In this document: piece by piece, positions 1 to 8,997 of the stretch | Position numbering within the stretch: position 1 is the first letter of the stretch | Layout of the letters: every line of letters starts with the position of its first letter | Assembly (NCBI RefSeq): GCF_007992215.1 | Contig: NZ_BJZV01000015.1 | Coordinates: 1 to 64,000 of the forward strand | Direction of reading: 5' to 3' | DNA: 64,000 nucleotides | Source of the DNA: Methylobacterium gnaphalii | GTDB lineage: Bacteria; Pseudomonadota; Alphaproteobacteria; Rhizobiales; Beijerinckiaceae | The notes under the pieces: model-generated | The model's database searches: none | Seen by the model: only the letters and a program-made list of their open reading frames with translations | What the model was told of the DNA's origin: nothing | Program-made: the position numbers and the translations under genes

Positions 1-302
1 TCCGCACCGCTGAAGAAAACAACAGAAGGCCGACCGGTTAGAACCGGATCGAACCATCCGCGACAGTCTCAGAAGACGCGTCGGCGCCCGTTCCGCTCTC
101 GCGGCCGGCGCCGATGAACAGCCGTATAAGGATCGCCCCGTTCGAGGTCAACAAGAAAAATGCAGGCGAAGCGAAGAATGGCGTTTTGGGGCGACCGGGA
201 GCGGTCTCAGAGGCCTTCCGAGAGCGGGGTGTACCCTCTCTGACGGTACCGCATCCGCCGGGACTTTCGTCTGCGTGACTCCCCTCCCCCTACCGAACAA
301 TT
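1..302. other. Intergenic, no supported gene
   Basis: No convincing gene was seen here. The stretch lies downstream of pcp, which is read on the minus strand. A short imperfect inverted repeat (gagag / ctctc, around 220-241) could be part of a weak terminator, but it has no clear T-run. Any gene to the left of the window is not represented. Confidence 0.4.
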
Positions 303-938
303 TTATTGATGGTGCTGTGTTCGTGCCTGGACGAGCAGCATCAGGGCAACGTCGGTGAAAGCCTGGGCCCAAACATCAAGCGGCCGGTTGCGACGGGACA
401 TCCGATGCTTGGTCGGCCGGCCGGCGTCGCGCAACCCGGGAATGTGCAGGAAGAGCGTCGGTCGACTCTCGGCCAGCGCACGATAGTAGGAAGCGTTGCA
501 GAGGTAGGCGCCTGCATCGTGGGACAGGCCGGCGTCGAGTCCGCGCCGTCGCAAGGCAGCAAGCGCAGCCCGTGCGTGTCGGCTGGTTCGCTGCGTGGGA
601 CCCGTGCGGTGGAGAAAGAGGTGCGGAGGAAGCCGTCCGTCGGCGTCGGGAAAGAGCAGATGGGCTCGGTTGCGGGCTCTCGACTCGACGCGGATCCTCC
701 GGGCGCGCATGGCAACACCGATCATCAGCACCGCATCCGGCGCCCCGGCGAGCGCCGGCTCAAGTTCCGTACCGACGGCTGCATAGGTCGTTCGCAGAAC
801 CCGACAATCCGGCCTCGCGCCGAGGAGCAGCTTCAGGCGCGCCGCGTTCGCGATGCGGCGGGCGAGCAGCCCGCTCGGGTTGATCGGCACCTTTGGAAAG
901 GCGCCGAAGCCGACGATCAGGAGCTTTTGCGTGTTCAA
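303..938 (-). CDS. pcp: Pyroglutamyl-peptidase I (peptidase C15)
   Basis: A cytoplasmic cysteine peptidase that removes N-terminal pyroglutamate from peptides. The 211-residue product fits the family size. Visible motifs are the N-terminal GFGAF followed by NPS (residues 10-22), the Glu region RIRVES (Glu85), the nucleophile region DAGAYLCN (Cys147) and the final triad His in FLHIPG (His165), so the Glu-Cys-His triad looks complete. The only start close enough to the first beta strand is TTG at 938. It overlaps the meaB stop codon (TTGA), which implies translational coupling downstream of meaB. The residues between the Glu and Cys motifs are unusually Arg-rich. There is no obvious functional link to MeaB. 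Confidence 0.85.
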   Translation of the reverse strand: MNTQKLLIVGFGAFPKVPINPSGLLARRIANAARLKLLLGARPDCRVLRTTYAAVGTELEPALAGAPDAVLMIGVAMRARRIRVESRARNRAHLLFPDADGRLPPHLFLHRTGPTQRTSRHARAALAALRRRGLDAGLSHDAGAYLCNASYYRALAESRPTLFLHIPGLRDAGRPTKHRMSRRNRPLDVWAQAFTDVALMLLVQARTQHHQ

Positions 939-1924
939 AGACCGATCAGCTCGGAGATCGCCTGGGCGCCGGCTGCCGGCGAATGCTCGCCGGTCGCCAC
1001 CGATTTCTCCGCCTCTGCCGTCGCCTTCCGCACCTCGGCGCTGCCGGTCAGTTTCTGGTGCAGTCGCTCATGGACCAGCGCCCACATCCACTTCACGTCC
1101 TGGCGCCTGCGCCGCTCGGCGATCTCGCCAGTCGCGGTGAGCCTGCGGCGATGGTCCTCGATCTTTGCCCAGAGGTCGTCGAGCCCTTTGCCGTGAAGGC
1201 CTGAGATCGTGATGACAGGCGGCGTCCAGGTGGCGGAAGCCGGCGTCAGGATGTGGAGAGCGGCGCGATAGTCGGACGCGGCGGCCCGCGCGCGCTTCTC
1301 GCCTTCCCCGTCATCGGCCTTGTTGACCGCTATCATGTCGGCGAGTTCGAGAATGCCCTTTTTAATGCCCTGCAACTCGTCGCCCGCGCCGGGCAGCATC
1401 AGGACGAGAAAGAAATCCGTGAGATCGGCCACCGCGGTCTCGGATTGGCCGACACCCACCGTCTCGACCAGAATGACGTCGAACCCGGCCGCCTCGCAGA
1501 GCAGCATGGTCTCGCGGGTCTTGGCAGCGACGCCACCCAGCGTGCCTGAAGATGGCGAGGGCCGGATGAAGGCGTTCCGGTCCTGTGCGAGCTGGGCCAT
1601 TCGGGTCTTGTCGCCGAGGATCGACCCACCGGTGCGCGTCGATGACGGGTCGACCGCGAGGACGGCGACCTTGTGGCCGGCCCGGGTCAGCTGACTGCCG
1701 AGGGTATCGATCGTGGTCGACTTGCCGACGCCCGGCACTCCGGTGATGCCGACACGGATTGCTTTGCCTGTCTCGGGCAGGACCGCGTCGATCAGGTCAC
1801 GCACCGCGGCACGATGATCGGCACGCCGTGACTCGGCCAGGGTGATCGCTCGGGCCAGGGCCGCACGGTCCCCGGCGAGGAGCCGCTCACGGAGCGCGTC
1901 GATGTCGGGAAGGGAAGGCACCAT
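935..1924 (-). CDS. meaB: MeaB, methylmalonyl-CoA mutase GTPase chaperone
   Basis: A G3E-family P-loop GTPase that loads and protects the adenosylcobalamin enzyme methylmalonyl-CoA mutase, needed in Methylobacterium for glyoxylate regeneration by the ethylmalonyl-CoA pathway. The Walker A motif GVPGVGKST is near residues 62-70. Also visible are the DPSSTRTGGSILGDKTRM segment, the Walker B-like region VETVGVGQSE and the base-recognition motif NKAD. The start at 1924 (MVPSLPDID...) is chosen because it matches the recalled N-terminus of the M. extorquens protein; ATGs at 1936 and 1984 are possible. The mutase genes themselves are not in the window, so partner and chaperone are unlinked here. 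Confidence 0.95.
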   Translation of the reverse strand: MVPSLPDIDALRERLLAGDRAALARAITLAESRRADHRAAVRDLIDAVLPETGKAIRVGITGVPGVGKSTTIDTLGSQLTRAGHKVAVLAVDPSSTRTGGSILGDKTRMAQLAQDRNAFIRPSPSSGTLGGVAAKTRETMLLCEAAGFDVILVETVGVGQSETAVADLTDFFLVLMLPGAGDELQGIKKGILELADMIAVNKADDGEGEKRARAAASDYRAALHILTPASATWTPPVITISGLHGKGLDDLWAKIEDHRRRLTATGEIAERRRRQDVKWMWALVHERLHQKLTGSAEVRKATAEAEKSVATGEHSPAAGAQAISELIGL

Positions 1925-2115
1925 GGCAGGCTTCATGCCGGGCCGGCGCCCTTTCGTCGAGAGGGCATGCGCCGGCGATGCCACGGATCGATCCCGACAC
2001 CTTCAGCCGAACGGGGAAAGCGGCGGATTGCCTCGCCATGGCCAAGATCATGCGTCAGACGCTGCGCGAGAAGCTGGGCGCAGTGGCGTCTACCCGGCAG
2101 AAGGGGCGTCGTACG

Positions 2116-3177
2116 ATGAGGTGGCAAGACTTGCGCCCGAAGAACGCTGAGGCGGCCGAGCCGACTCGGCGCTCCATCGTCCAGATCGCCGCTTTGTTCG
2201 GTGCCGCAGCCGCTGCGCCCGGATTGTCCGGCTGCGTCGTCGATGGTCTCGCCACCGGCACGGTCGTGGGGGGCTCCAGCGAGCAATCCGCCCTCGACGT
2301 CAGCCCCGTCCTCCTCGTCGCAACCACCCGGAAGGCCGTGGGCGGCGGCTTGAAGTCACCGTATTTCGGCTCGGAGCGCGGACGTGGTCTGAGTTTCGCG
2401 GAGGTGCGGATGTCTGCACCGGACCGGTCGCTGATCGGCAAGGTCTCGTCGGTGGTCGGCGGCGACTGGGGAATCCGGTCGATCCAGCAGGTGGAGACGG
2501 GCGCCAATGCGGCCTCCGCCTTCTCGCAATCCGCCTTCGGTCGCGACGTGCTGATCTACGTCCACGGCTATCGCGAGAGCTTCGAATCGGCGGCGGTCAG
2601 CGCCGCGATGCTGTCAGACGGCATCCGATTCCGCGGCGCGTCGGGCCTGTTCACCTGGCCGTCCGCCGCCGCGACGCTCGACTACGGCTACGACCGTGAG
2701 AGTGCGTTGTGGTCGCGCGATGCCTTCGAGGATCTTTTGAAGGCGCTTGCGGCATCGCCCTCGGGCGGCCGCATCAACATCGTGGCGCACTCGATGGGCA
2801 CGCTCCTCACCCTCGAGACCTTGCGGATGCTGCGCGCGGAGGCGGGCGAGGCCGCGATGGGACGGATCGGCGCGGTGGTGCTCGCCGCCCCCGACATCGA
2901 CATCGACCTGTTCACCAACGGCGTCGAACGGTTAGGGCCGGACGTTCACAAGATCACTGTGATCTCGTCGACGAACGACCGTGCGCTGGAAATCTCCGGC
3001 GTGCTCGCCGGCGGGACACGGGCGGGCGCCGCCGACCGCGACCGTCTCGAAGCGCTCGGTGTGCGCGTCGCGGACGCCTCCGATTACGGCGGTGGCCTGA
3101 TCAACCACGACCTGTTCCTCTCGAATCCCGAGGTGCAGGCCGTGGTGAAGCGGGCGATCTCGCGCGGCGGCGCCTAG
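2116..3177 (+). CDS. DUF900-type alpha/beta hydrolase lipoprotein
   Basis: A predicted exported lipid-anchored serine hydrolase of the DUF900 family; the substrate is unknown. The N-terminus carries a twin-arginine-like RR (residues 18-19), a hydrophobic Ala-rich stretch and a lipobox LSGC with Cys40 as the lipidated residue. The hydrolase core shows YVHGY (about 149-152) and the nucleophile elbow AHSMG (Ser226). Later AAPDID may hold the acid and LINHDLFL the His. The ATG at 2116 is chosen because aagggg lies about 9 bases upstream and it places the signal peptide near the N-terminus; upstream in-frame ATGs reach 1978, overlapping the longer form of meaB. It is divergent from meaB. Confidence 0.75.
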   Translation: MRWQDLRPKNAEAAEPTRRSIVQIAALFGAAAAAPGLSGCVVDGLATGTVVGGSSEQSALDVSPVLLVATTRKAVGGGLKSPYFGSERGRGLSFAEVRMSAPDRSLIGKVSSVVGGDWGIRSIQQVETGANAASAFSQSAFGRDVLIYVHGYRESFESAAVSAAMLSDGIRFRGASGLFTWPSAAATLDYGYDRESALWSRDAFEDLLKALAASPSGGRINIVAHSMGTLLTLETLRMLRAEAGEAAMGRIGAVVLAAPDIDIDLFTNGVERLGPDVHKITVISSTNDRALEISGVLAGGTRAGAADRDRLEALGVRVADASDYGGGLINHDLFLSNPEVQAVVKRAISRGGA

Positions 3178-3300
3178 AGCCGCGCGCTTTCTTTCGGGTA
3201 ACCGGCGTCCTCTTCCTCGGAAAGCGCCCTGATCCGCCTCGACGTGGGATGGCCGAGCCTCTACAGGAGCGCTGCATTCCCTCGACAGGATCCGCGCGCG

Positions 3301-3669
3301 ATGTTCACTCTTGAGATCGACGGCAAAGCCATTGCGGTCATCAACGCCGATGAGGAGACCGCCCGCGATCTCTTCACCTGCGATGGCTTCAAGGAAGACA
3401 TCGGCACGATGACGAGTGAGGGCAAGCCGCTCTGGAATGGCACCTCCGAGTTGAAGATCCGCGCTTCGACCAAGGACGAGACCGACGAGTTCGAGCAGGC
3501 GCTGGCCGAGGACGACGGTGAGGGCGACTTCGAGGCCGATCCGCACCACGACAAGACGGCTGCGACATCCGGCGAGGCGGATCTCGACGAGGACGATGAC
3601 GAGGAGGACGAGGCTGACATCGTCTTCCTGGTCGACCTCGACGACGAGCAGGAACACCTCGACGCCTGA
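3301..3669 (+). CDS. Small acidic hypothetical protein
   Basis: No family was recognised. The 122-residue product has a folded-looking N-terminal half (MFTLEIDGKAIAV..., with alternating hydrophobic and acidic residues) and a C-terminal tail dominated by Asp and Glu, including DEDDDEEDEAD around residues 97-107. There is no signal peptide or membrane segment, so it is probably cytosolic. The ATG at 3301 is preferred over 3244 because the extra N-terminal residues look non-coding. It is followed at once by a strong bidirectional terminator. The acidic tail could bind metal or a basic partner, but this is inference only. Confidence 0.6.
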   Translation: MFTLEIDGKAIAVINADEETARDLFTCDGFKEDIGTMTSEGKPLWNGTSELKIRASTKDETDEFEQALAEDDGEGDFEADPHHDKTAATSGEADLDEDDDEEDEADIVFLVDLDDEQEHLDA

Positions 3670-3672
3670 AAC

Positions 3673-3702
3673 GAAAACGGCCCCCGATCGGGGGCCGTTT
3701 TC
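3673..3702. terminator. Bidirectional rho-independent terminator
   Basis: A perfect stem cggccccc / gggggccg with a gatc loop, flanked by a run of A on the left and T on the right (gaaaac...gttttc). It therefore works in both directions. It serves the acidic protein gene on the plus strand and the L,D-transpeptidase gene on the minus strand, which converge here. Confidence 0.9.
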
Positions 3703-3733
3703 TTTTCGACATCGTCGCAGCGAGCGTACTCGA

Positions 3734-4711
3734 TTAGAGCACGACGACGCGGGTACCGACTTGAACACGGCTGAACAGGTCGATCGCATCCTGATTGATC
3801 ATCCGGATGCAGCCGGATGACACGCTCTTGCCGATCGAGTGTGGCTCGGTCGTTCCATGGATGCGGAACAGCGTGTCCTTGTTGTTCTGCCAGAGATACA
3901 TCGCGCGCGCGCCGAGCGGGTTGCGTGGGCCGCCGGGAACGCCAACGCCACTCTGCAGCTTTGAGACCTCCGCTTTCAGGTCCGGCCGGCGCTCGATCAT
4001 CTCCTTCGGCGGATACCAATCGGGCCAAGCCTGCTTCGAGTTGATCGTCGCGGTGCCGTTCCATGAGAAGCCCTGCTTGCCCACGCCGACGCCGTAGCGG
4101 CGCGCCCGGCCATTCGGCAGAACGAGGTAGAGGTAATGGGCGCGCGGATCGACGACGATCGTGCCGACCGGCTCATTCGTGCGGTAGTCGACCTCGGCTC
4201 GTAGGAAAGCCTTGTTGAAGGTCTTGATATTGATCGCCGGCACGTTGAAGGGCTCGCCCTCAACCGGGCCGTAGGCGCGCGCGAAATCGATCGGACCGTT
4301 GTCGATCTCCCGCTGTGGCACGGGGTAACCGTCCTGCTTCGGCGCAGGTCTGGCGCCGGGCTGCCCCTCAGGCGGCAAATCGCCTGCATTCGCAGCGCCT
4401 TGAACGGCAGGCGTGTTGGCCGGAGGTTGTTCGCCGTAACGTGCAGCCCGGCGGCGAGCGTACCCGTCGGCGTCCATGGCGGCGTTCGGATCGTCGACCG
4501 GACGGCCGTTCACGACGGGGCCACTATAGGGAACGTATTCGCCACCCCGCTTCCGGTAGAGCTGCCCGTATTGATCCTTATACAGCCGGGCATCGTCGTA
4601 GCCGCCAGCACTCTGCGCGGAGACTGGGCCTGCGAGCCCGATCAGCGCGAGGCTCGATGCGGCGCCGGCCAGAAGCCGGCGCCGGTTCAGGGATGAGATC
4701 GCTTTGAACAT
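3734..4711 (-). CDS. L,D-transpeptidase (YkuD/ErfK family)
   Basis: A periplasmic peptidoglycan cross-linking or protein-anchoring enzyme with a catalytic Cys. The 325-residue protein starts with a twin-arginine-type leader (NRRRLLAGAA, a hydrophobic core, then VSAQ), so export through Tat is likely. A Pro-rich linker with repeated YR/YG motifs leads to the YkuD domain from about residue 165 (VDPRAHYLYLVLPNG). The catalytic block is HGT (285-287) and SSGCIRM with Cys301. It stands alone between a shared terminator and a 295-bp divergent intergenic region. Several paralogues are usual in Rhizobiales, so the exact peptidoglycan role cannot be set. Confidence 0.9.
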   Translation of the reverse strand: MFKAISSLNRRRLLAGAASSLALIGLAGPVSAQSAGGYDDARLYKDQYGQLYRKRGGEYVPYSGPVVNGRPVDDPNAAMDADGYARRRAARYGEQPPANTPAVQGAANAGDLPPEGQPGARPAPKQDGYPVPQREIDNGPIDFARAYGPVEGEPFNVPAINIKTFNKAFLRAEVDYRTNEPVGTIVVDPRAHYLYLVLPNGRARRYGVGVGKQGFSWNGTATINSKQAWPDWYPPKEMIERRPDLKAEVSKLQSGVGVPGGPRNPLGARAMYLWQNNKDTLFRIHGTTEPHSIGKSVSSGCIRMINQDAIDLFSRVQVGTRVVVL

Positions 4712-5006
4712 CGGGTCGCTCGAAATTCACAGATGCGGTGCCGGCGGAACCTTCGCGAGTCCGTCAATGCTCGTGAGCGGAGCGGCCGGCACCTCGGCAC
4801 GCCGATAGCAAGAAATCTTGTTTCCTGCCTGCAACATCATGGCTTTATCGACGCTCGACCGGCGAATGGCGGGATTGCGAAGACATCGACCGAAACCGGG
4901 ATAGTGATGGTGCGGCGGCAGCACTCTTGTCGGTCTGCGGCGAAATTGTGGATCACTCTCCCGAATCGTCACGGAACATCATTGAAATTGATGCAGCTTC
5001 GACGAC

Positions 5007-5351
5007 ATGAAGCTCAGCCGTCTCGCCGACTGGAATCTCGCTGCCGTGGCCCATCGTGTCCGCCGTCTCCATGTGTTCGGCCTTGCGCTGGCCGTCGCCC
5101 TTTGCTGCGCAGCCGCGCCGGGAGATGCGGCGAGCCGCATTCCACAACCTCACGGCAAGCACCCTGCCAAGCCCAAGCCTGCCAAGGTGGTGAAGACCGA
5201 ACCAACGACCCAGGACAAGGTGATGGAGCGCGTCGAACCGACCGGCGTATGGACATCCGGTGAGGGAGATCGCGCCTGCTACACGGGACGCCGCAAACTC
5301 TGGCAGGACGGTCAGGGCTGGTTGGTCAAACGGGTTGCCATCTGCCCCTGA
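5007..5351 (+). CDS. Small exported hypothetical protein
   Basis: Not recognised. The 114-residue product has a basic N-terminal region and a hydrophobic stretch (VFGLALAVALCCAAAPGDA, about residues 23-41) consistent with a signal peptide. A Lys/Pro-rich linker follows (about 49-65), then a short C-terminal domain with two Cys (ACYTGRR and VAICP, near residues 90 and 113) that could form a disulfide. The layout is that of a small periplasmic protein. It is divergent from the L,D-transpeptidase and convergent with comF. Function is unknown. Confidence 0.55.
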   Translation: MKLSRLADWNLAAVAHRVRRLHVFGLALAVALCCAAAPGDAASRIPQPHGKHPAKPKPAKVVKTEPTTQDKVMERVEPTGVWTSGEGDRACYTGRRKLWQDGQGWLVKRVAICP

Positions 5352-5384
5352 CGTCGGTGCTGCCGCCAGGGTGGCTGGGCGCTG

Positions 5385-6149
5385 TCAAGCCGTCTCGGCG
5401 GAGACCGTCGCGAAGGTCAGGAGATCGACCTGACGGGCACCGGCCCGCAGGAGCGCGCGGGCGGCCGCATTGCCGGTAGCACCTGTCGTTGTGACGTCGT
5501 CGATCAGCAATACGTGCCGTCCGGCAAGCCGCGGCTTGGCGGCTTCGGGCACGCGAAAGGCACCCTGCAGGTTGTCCGCCCGCTGGGCTCGCGTGAGGCC
5601 GACCTGGGGGCGTGTGCGCTTCACGCGGGCGAGCGCTCGGACATCGCAGGGAAGGTTCGAGGCTTTCGCCACGCTGCGCGCGAGTAGTGCCGCCTGGTTG
5701 AACCGCCGTCGCCATAGGCGAAGGGCGTGCAGCGGCACGGGCACCACGAGGTCGGCCTCGGCGATCAACTCGGCGCCGGCGGACGCCATCATCCGGGCCA
5801 TGGCCCGGCCGAGATCGAGCCGGTCCCCGTACTTCAGGCGACGGACGAGATCCTGCGCCGTTCCGTCATACAGGGCGACGGCACGGGCCCTCTGAAACAC
5901 CGGCGGCTCGGCAATGGCGCGCGGGCTGAGCAGTGTGCCGACCCCGAGGTCGAGCGCGAACGGCGTGCCTAACCGCTCGCAGTAAGGCCGTTCGATCAAC
6001 CGTAGGCCCGACCAACAGGCCGGACAGAGCGCGTGCGGCTCCGCCGTCGCCTGCCCACAGGCGATGCAGGTCGGCGGATAGACCAGCCCGAGCACCGCGC
6101 CGAGCGCGGAGCGCAGGCCACCGGCGAATGCGCTCCGCAATGTAGCCAA
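5385..6149 (-). CDS. comF: ComF-family phosphoribosyltransferase-like protein
   Basis: A homologue of competence protein ComF/GntX, a phosphoribosyltransferase-fold protein linked to DNA uptake and intracellular handling of transforming DNA. The 254 residues contain an N-terminal zinc-ribbon-like region (CIACG at about 28-32, then CPAC) and the C-terminal PRPP-loop motif VLLIDDVTTTGAT, with FNQAALLARSVAK and RTRPQVGLTRAQR before it, all typical of the family. No other competence gene is nearby. The stop of the upstream minus-strand small gene (6150) abuts its start, which suggests co-transcription. Confidence 0.88.
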   Translation of the reverse strand: MATLRSAFAGGLRSALGAVLGLVYPPTCIACGQATAEPHALCPACWSGLRLIERPYCERLGTPFALDLGVGTLLSPRAIAEPPVFQRARAVALYDGTAQDLVRRLKYGDRLDLGRAMARMMASAGAELIAEADLVVPVPLHALRLWRRRFNQAALLARSVAKASNLPCDVRALARVKRTRPQVGLTRAQRADNLQGAFRVPEAAKPRLAGRHVLLIDDVTTTGATGNAAARALLRAGARQVDLLTFATVSAETA

Positions 6150-6374
6150 TCAGCGCGCGCCCTGCTGTTGTCCCTGCTGCTGAGCCCTGGCCTTCTTGTT
6201 CGCGTAGTGACGGCCGACCATACAGCCGCCGGCCGCACCGATGACGCCGTGCCCGGCCGCATGTCCGGCAAGACCACCGACGAGCGCGCCCTTCAGGCAT
6301 CCCTTGGCATCCGCCGCAGTGCCGATTCCTGCGAGCGCAAGGGCAAGCGCGGTGACGGTGAGAAAGCGTGACAT
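6150..6374 (-). CDS. Small exported Gly/Ala-rich protein
   Basis: A short 74-residue product with a clear signal peptide (SRFLTVTALALALAGIGTAADA). A glycine-rich segment (GCLKGALVGGLAGHAAGHGVIGAAGG) resembles glycine-zipper membrane-associating proteins, and the tail is Gln-rich and polar (QQQGQQQ). The ATG at 6374 is chosen because gggag lies 6 bases upstream. The gene directly abuts comF. A glycine-zipper envelope role is inference from composition. Confidence 0.6.
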   Translation of the reverse strand: MSRFLTVTALALALAGIGTAADAKGCLKGALVGGLAGHAAGHGVIGAAGGCMVGRHYANKKARAQQQGQQQGAR

Positions 6375-6510
6375 GGACATCTCCCAGCTCAAAAGCGCAG
6401 CTGTAACGGTGGCGCCGGCATCCCGTTCCCGTTGTCTCGCGATCTTGATGACGTCCGCGCGCCAGGGGCACTCTGGCGTCGAGGCCGGTTCTGCCCCATC
6501 TCCCGCGACG

Positions 6511-7413
6511 ATGAGCCAGCCCCCTCCCCTCTTCGATACCGCCCTCGTAAGGCAGCGCCTCGCTCGGGCACACCGCGCGGGCTACGCCGACTTTCTGCTG
6601 GCGCGCGCCGTCGAGGACCTCGACGAACGCCTAGCAGCGGTCCTGCGCCGGTTTCCGCTCGCGCTCGATCTCGGCACTCCGTCGCCTTCGGCAGTCCGGT
6701 GGCTACGTGCGAGCGGACGCACCGACGCTGTCGTGCGCATGAGCCCAGTTCCTGAGCCGGGCGAACGGTTCGGCATCGTCGGCGATCCGGAGGCATTACC
6801 CTTCGGCAGCGATGGGCAGTTCGATCTCGCGGTCTCGTTGCTGGCATTGCACGCGGCCAACGATCTGCCTGGAACGCTCGTGCAGTTGCGCCGGGCGTTG
6901 AAGGCCGACGGTTTGTTTGTCGGATGTCTGCTCGGCGGCGCGACATTGACGGAGCTACGCCAGGCTTTCCAGTTTGCCGAGAGCGAAGTCGAGGGCGGAA
7001 TCAGCCCGCGCGTGGCACCGTTCGCGGAGGTGCGCGACCTCGGCGGATTGCTGCAGCGGGCCGGGTTCAGCCTGCCGGTGACCGATTCCGAGCGCATCAC
7101 CGTGCGCTATGCCGATCCGTTCGCGCTGATGCGCGACCTGCGCGCCATGGGGTTGACCAATGCCCTGACCGAGCGCCGCCGCACTCCGCTGCGGCGTGCG
7201 ACGCTGCTGCGGGCTGCCGAGATTTATGCCGAGCGCTTCGCTGATCCCGACGGACGCCTGCGCGCGACCTTCGAGCTGATCTGGCTCTCCGGCTGGGTGC
7301 CGCATGAGAGTCAGCAGAAGCCCTTGAAGCCCGGCAGCGCCCAGGCCCGCCTCGCCGATGCACTCGGGACACCGGAACACGTCGTCGATCCCTCCGGAGG
7401 AACCACCCGATGA
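6511..7413 (+). CDS. SAM-dependent methyltransferase (BioC/NDUFAF5-like)
   Basis: A class I methyltransferase of about 300 residues resembling the alphaproteobacterial homologues of the mitochondrial complex I assembly factor NDUFAF5 and BioC-type enzymes. The N-terminus LFDTALVRQRLARAHR and the opening strand LALDLGTPSP (degenerate glycine-rich SAM motif I) are visible, followed by DPEALPFGSDGQFDLAVSLLALH, where motif IV normally sits. The ATG at 6511 begins the conserved part; a longer reading frame upstream looks like noise. It overlaps the next gene by ATGA. The substrate is uncertain; protein arginine hydroxylation or methylation in complex I assembly is one possibility. Confidence 0.8.
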   Translation: MSQPPPLFDTALVRQRLARAHRAGYADFLLARAVEDLDERLAAVLRRFPLALDLGTPSPSAVRWLRASGRTDAVVRMSPVPEPGERFGIVGDPEALPFGSDGQFDLAVSLLALHAANDLPGTLVQLRRALKADGLFVGCLLGGATLTELRQAFQFAESEVEGGISPRVAPFAEVRDLGGLLQRAGFSLPVTDSERITVRYADPFALMRDLRAMGLTNALTERRRTPLRRATLLRAAEIYAERFADPDGRLRATFELIWLSGWVPHESQQKPLKPGSAQARLADALGTPEHVVDPSGGTTR

Positions 7414-7769
7414 AGGAACCCGGCCCTGACCATCCAATCACCATTGCCCCGCATGCCGGCCGCATCCGCGTGATCGCGAACGGGATCACCGTCGCCGATA
7501 CCACGCGCGCACTAGCGTTGAAGGAGGCGTCCTATCCGGAGGTCCTCTACATCCCGCGGGAAGACGCTCTGTGGGATCATTTCGCCCGAAACGCCCGGAC
7601 TACGCATTGCCCCTACAAAGGTGAGGCGAACTATTTCGACCTCGACGTCGGCGGGCCGCCACGACAGGCTGCGGTCTGTAGCTACGAGAAGCCGTTCCCG
7701 GCAGTGGCGCGGATCAAGGAGTACCTCGCCTTCTATCCCGACAAGGTCGACGCGATCGAGGAAGGTTGA
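7410..7769 (+). CDS. DUF427 domain protein
   Basis: A 119-residue protein of the DUF427 family, small beta-rich proteins of unknown function. Recognisable family segments are RVIANGITVADT, VLYIPREDA, HCPYKGEANYFDL and an aromatic C-terminal stretch (EYLAFYPDKVD). No signal peptide or membrane segment is present. It is translationally coupled to the upstream methyltransferase (ATGA at 7410-7413), so the two may act together. Confidence 0.85.
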   Translation: MKEPGPDHPITIAPHAGRIRVIANGITVADTTRALALKEASYPEVLYIPREDALWDHFARNARTTHCPYKGEANYFDLDVGGPPRQAAVCSYEKPFPAVARIKEYLAFYPDKVDAIEEG

Positions 7770-7855
7770 GGGTTCATCCTGCCGACGGGTTCGTCTCGGC
7801 CGCAGATGCGCCACGGCTTCTAAGAAAACGAAGGAGCCTTTCCCGTCTCCCCTGA

Positions 7856-8278
7856 TCAGGCCCCGAGCAGATCGACCAGGAACGGGATTAGCGGCGCGTC
7901 TGCCGGCGGCATCGGCATGTCGCGTAAGCCGCCCGGCCGCACCCATTTCAGAGCCTGCCCCTCCATCGAGCGCGGCGTGCCCTCCCAGCGTCGACAGATA
8001 TAGAGCGGCATCAAGAGGTGAAAGTCGGGATAGGCATGGCTCGCAAAGGTCAGGGGCGCGAGGCACGGCTCCTCGACGACGATGCCGAGTTCCTCTGCAA
8101 GTTCGCGGATCAGCGTTGCCTCGGGACGTTCGCCGGGCTCGACCTTGCCGCCGGGAAATTCCCAGAGGCCAGCCAGTTGCTTGCCCGGCGGCCGCTGCGC
8201 GAGCAACACCCGCCCGTCCGTATCGACGAGCGCCACCGCAACGACGAGGAGCAGCCGCAACGGCGTCGCCTCGCTCAC
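7856..8278 (-). CDS. mutT: MutT-type Nudix hydrolase (8-oxo-dGTP diphosphatase)
   Basis: A sanitising enzyme that hydrolyses 8-oxo-dGTP so oxidised guanine is not built into DNA. The 140-residue protein carries a complete Nudix box (GGKVEPGERPEA...RELAEELGI, about residues 43-65). It starts with GTG at 8278, overlapping the stop of the SIMPL gene, so it is the third gene of argJ-SIMPL-mutT. An argJ-mutT pairing is common in alphaproteobacteria. Confidence 0.9.
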   Translation of the reverse strand: MSEATPLRLLLVVAVALVDTDGRVLLAQRPPGKQLAGLWEFPGGKVEPGERPEATLIRELAEELGIVVEEPCLAPLTFASHAYPDFHLLMPLYICRRWEGTPRSMEGQALKWVRPGGLRDMPMPPADAPLIPFLVDLLGA

Positions 8279-8997
8279 GGCACGATCGCGAAGACGGCTT
8301 CGACCTCGGCGCCCGTCGCGATCGTGCCAGCCTCGACCGGCACGGCGACACGATCCTTGGCGACGGATCGCGCCATTGCAGCGTAAGGCGCCGGCCGCGG
8401 GTGCTCGGCGCGCGGCGGCGAAGCGATGGAGAGCGCTGGGCCGAGCTTCAGCCCTGCGGCCTCGGCGAGCCGCTCGGCCTGGGCGCGGGCATCCTTCATT
8501 GCAGCGACCTGGACCTCAGCCTGCACCCGGCCCGGATCGCGCAGGCCGAAGCTCACGCCGTCGATCCGATTGGAGCCGGCATCGAGCGCGCGGCGCATCA
8601 ATTCGCCGAGCTTAGGCATGTCGCCGAGCCGTACCATGACTCGGTTTGAGGCTGCGTAGCCGTCGGCCTGCTCGCGGAACGATCCGTCAGGCTGGCGGAT
8701 CTGGCGGCTCACTGGCTGGAGGGTAACCGATGAGGTGCCGATGTCTGCATCGGGGACGCCCAGCTCCTTCGCCGTGGCGATGATACCCTTGGCGGCGCTG
8801 CTGGCGGCGTCGAGAGCGGCAGCGGGTGTCTGACCCTTGGTTTGCACGCCGATCTCAACGGAGGCGAAGTCCGGCGGCGTCTCGATCTGAGCGCGGCCGA
8901 TTACGCCGATGCGGCCGGCGCGATCGTCATCACCTGCGAAAGCAGGACCGCAGAGAGCGAGGACGACGCCGAGCAGAGCGGCAGCAGACGCCCTCAC
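8275..8997 (-). CDS. SIMPL domain (DUF541) periplasmic protein
   Basis: A 240-residue exported protein of the SIMPL/DUF541 family (BP26, YggE-like), linked in other bacteria to oxidative stress and oligomeric channel-like assemblies. A signal peptide ([21 protein letters not shown]) precedes the core, which begins [22 protein letters not shown] and has the family stretch TSSVTLQPV. It starts with GTG at 8997 inside the end of argJ and ends overlapping mutT, so all three genes are coupled. Its role in this operon is unknown. Confidence 0.85.
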   Translation of the reverse strand: MRASAAALLGVVLALCGPAFAGDDDRAGRIGVIGRAQIETPPDFASVEIGVQTKGQTPAAALDAASSAAKGIIATAKELGVPDADIGTSSVTLQPVSRQIRQPDGSFREQADGYAASNRVMVRLGDMPKLGELMRRALDAGSNRIDGVSFGLRDPGRVQAEVQVAAMKDARAQAERLAEAAGLKLGPALSIASPPRAEHPRPAPYAAMARSVAKDRVAVPVEAGTIATGAEVEAVFAIVP

